Source: Heterohyrax brucei
Taxonomy: Eukaryota > Chordata > Mammalia > Hyracoidea > Procaviidae
Reading direction: 5' to 3'
NCBI GenBank assembly: GCA_028571685.1
Contig: CM053146.1
Span: 110,025,431-110,089,430, forward strand
Length of the DNA: 64,000 nucleotides
The DNA itself is not shown here. Position 1 is the first letter of the stretch. Below are more notes on the stretch, generated by a model. That model saw nothing but the letters and a program-made list of their open reading frames with translations. It was not told the DNA's origin and did no database searches.

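Overview
The window is nuclear DNA from a placental mammal, almost certainly an afrotherian and most like an elephant. The main evidence is more than fifty copies of a tRNA-derived SINE of the AfroSINE type, whose 3' tail reads like '..ATGAGTCGGAATCGACTCGACGGCA..'. RTE-type LINE remnants share that tail. There are also lineage-type L1 elements and older pan-mammalian repeats (MIR, L2, MER5, L1M). I identified these families by recognition, not by a database search.

The only protein-coding gene I can support is an aldehyde oxidase of the AOX4 type, on the + strand from about 12.33 kb to past the right edge. Twenty-one exons are visible. They encode about 771 of roughly 1,340 residues: the two [2Fe-2S] domains (exons 1-6), a linker (exons 7-8), the FAD domain (exons 9-15), a second linker (exon 16) and the start of the molybdopterin domain (exons 17-21). 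Exon 21 is cut by the window end. Reading phase is kept through every junction and no exon has an in-frame stop. All visible introns are GT-AG except intron 2, whose donor reads GG. No nearby donor keeps the frame, so this is either a very recent inactivating lesion or an assembly error. All eight iron-sulfur cysteines are present.

Region by region: 1-12.3 kb holds no exon of any gene, only SINEs, two antisense RTE blocks, an L1M piece and an L2 piece. 12.3-20 kb holds exons 1-5. 20.6-25.6 kb (intron 5) is a nested retrotransposon stack in which one L1 carries both a SINE and a second L1, each bounded by a target-site duplication. 26.2-49.9 kb holds exons 6-13 and two palindromic mariner-derived elements (26.8-27.4 and 36.6-37.1 kb), one of them with a second element inserted at a TA. 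51.9-63.5 kb holds exons 14-20 and a probable solo LTR in intron 15. Exon 21 runs from 63,925 to the edge.

The product would be a cytosolic molybdo-flavoenzyme that oxidises aldehydes (retinaldehyde among them in the mouse orthologue) and N-heterocycles. Electrons pass from the molybdenum centre through the two Fe-S clusters to FAD and then to O2. I found no novel genetic system. The observations most worth following are the intron 2 donor, the nested insertions that date one another, and several very short retroinsertions with clear target-site duplications.
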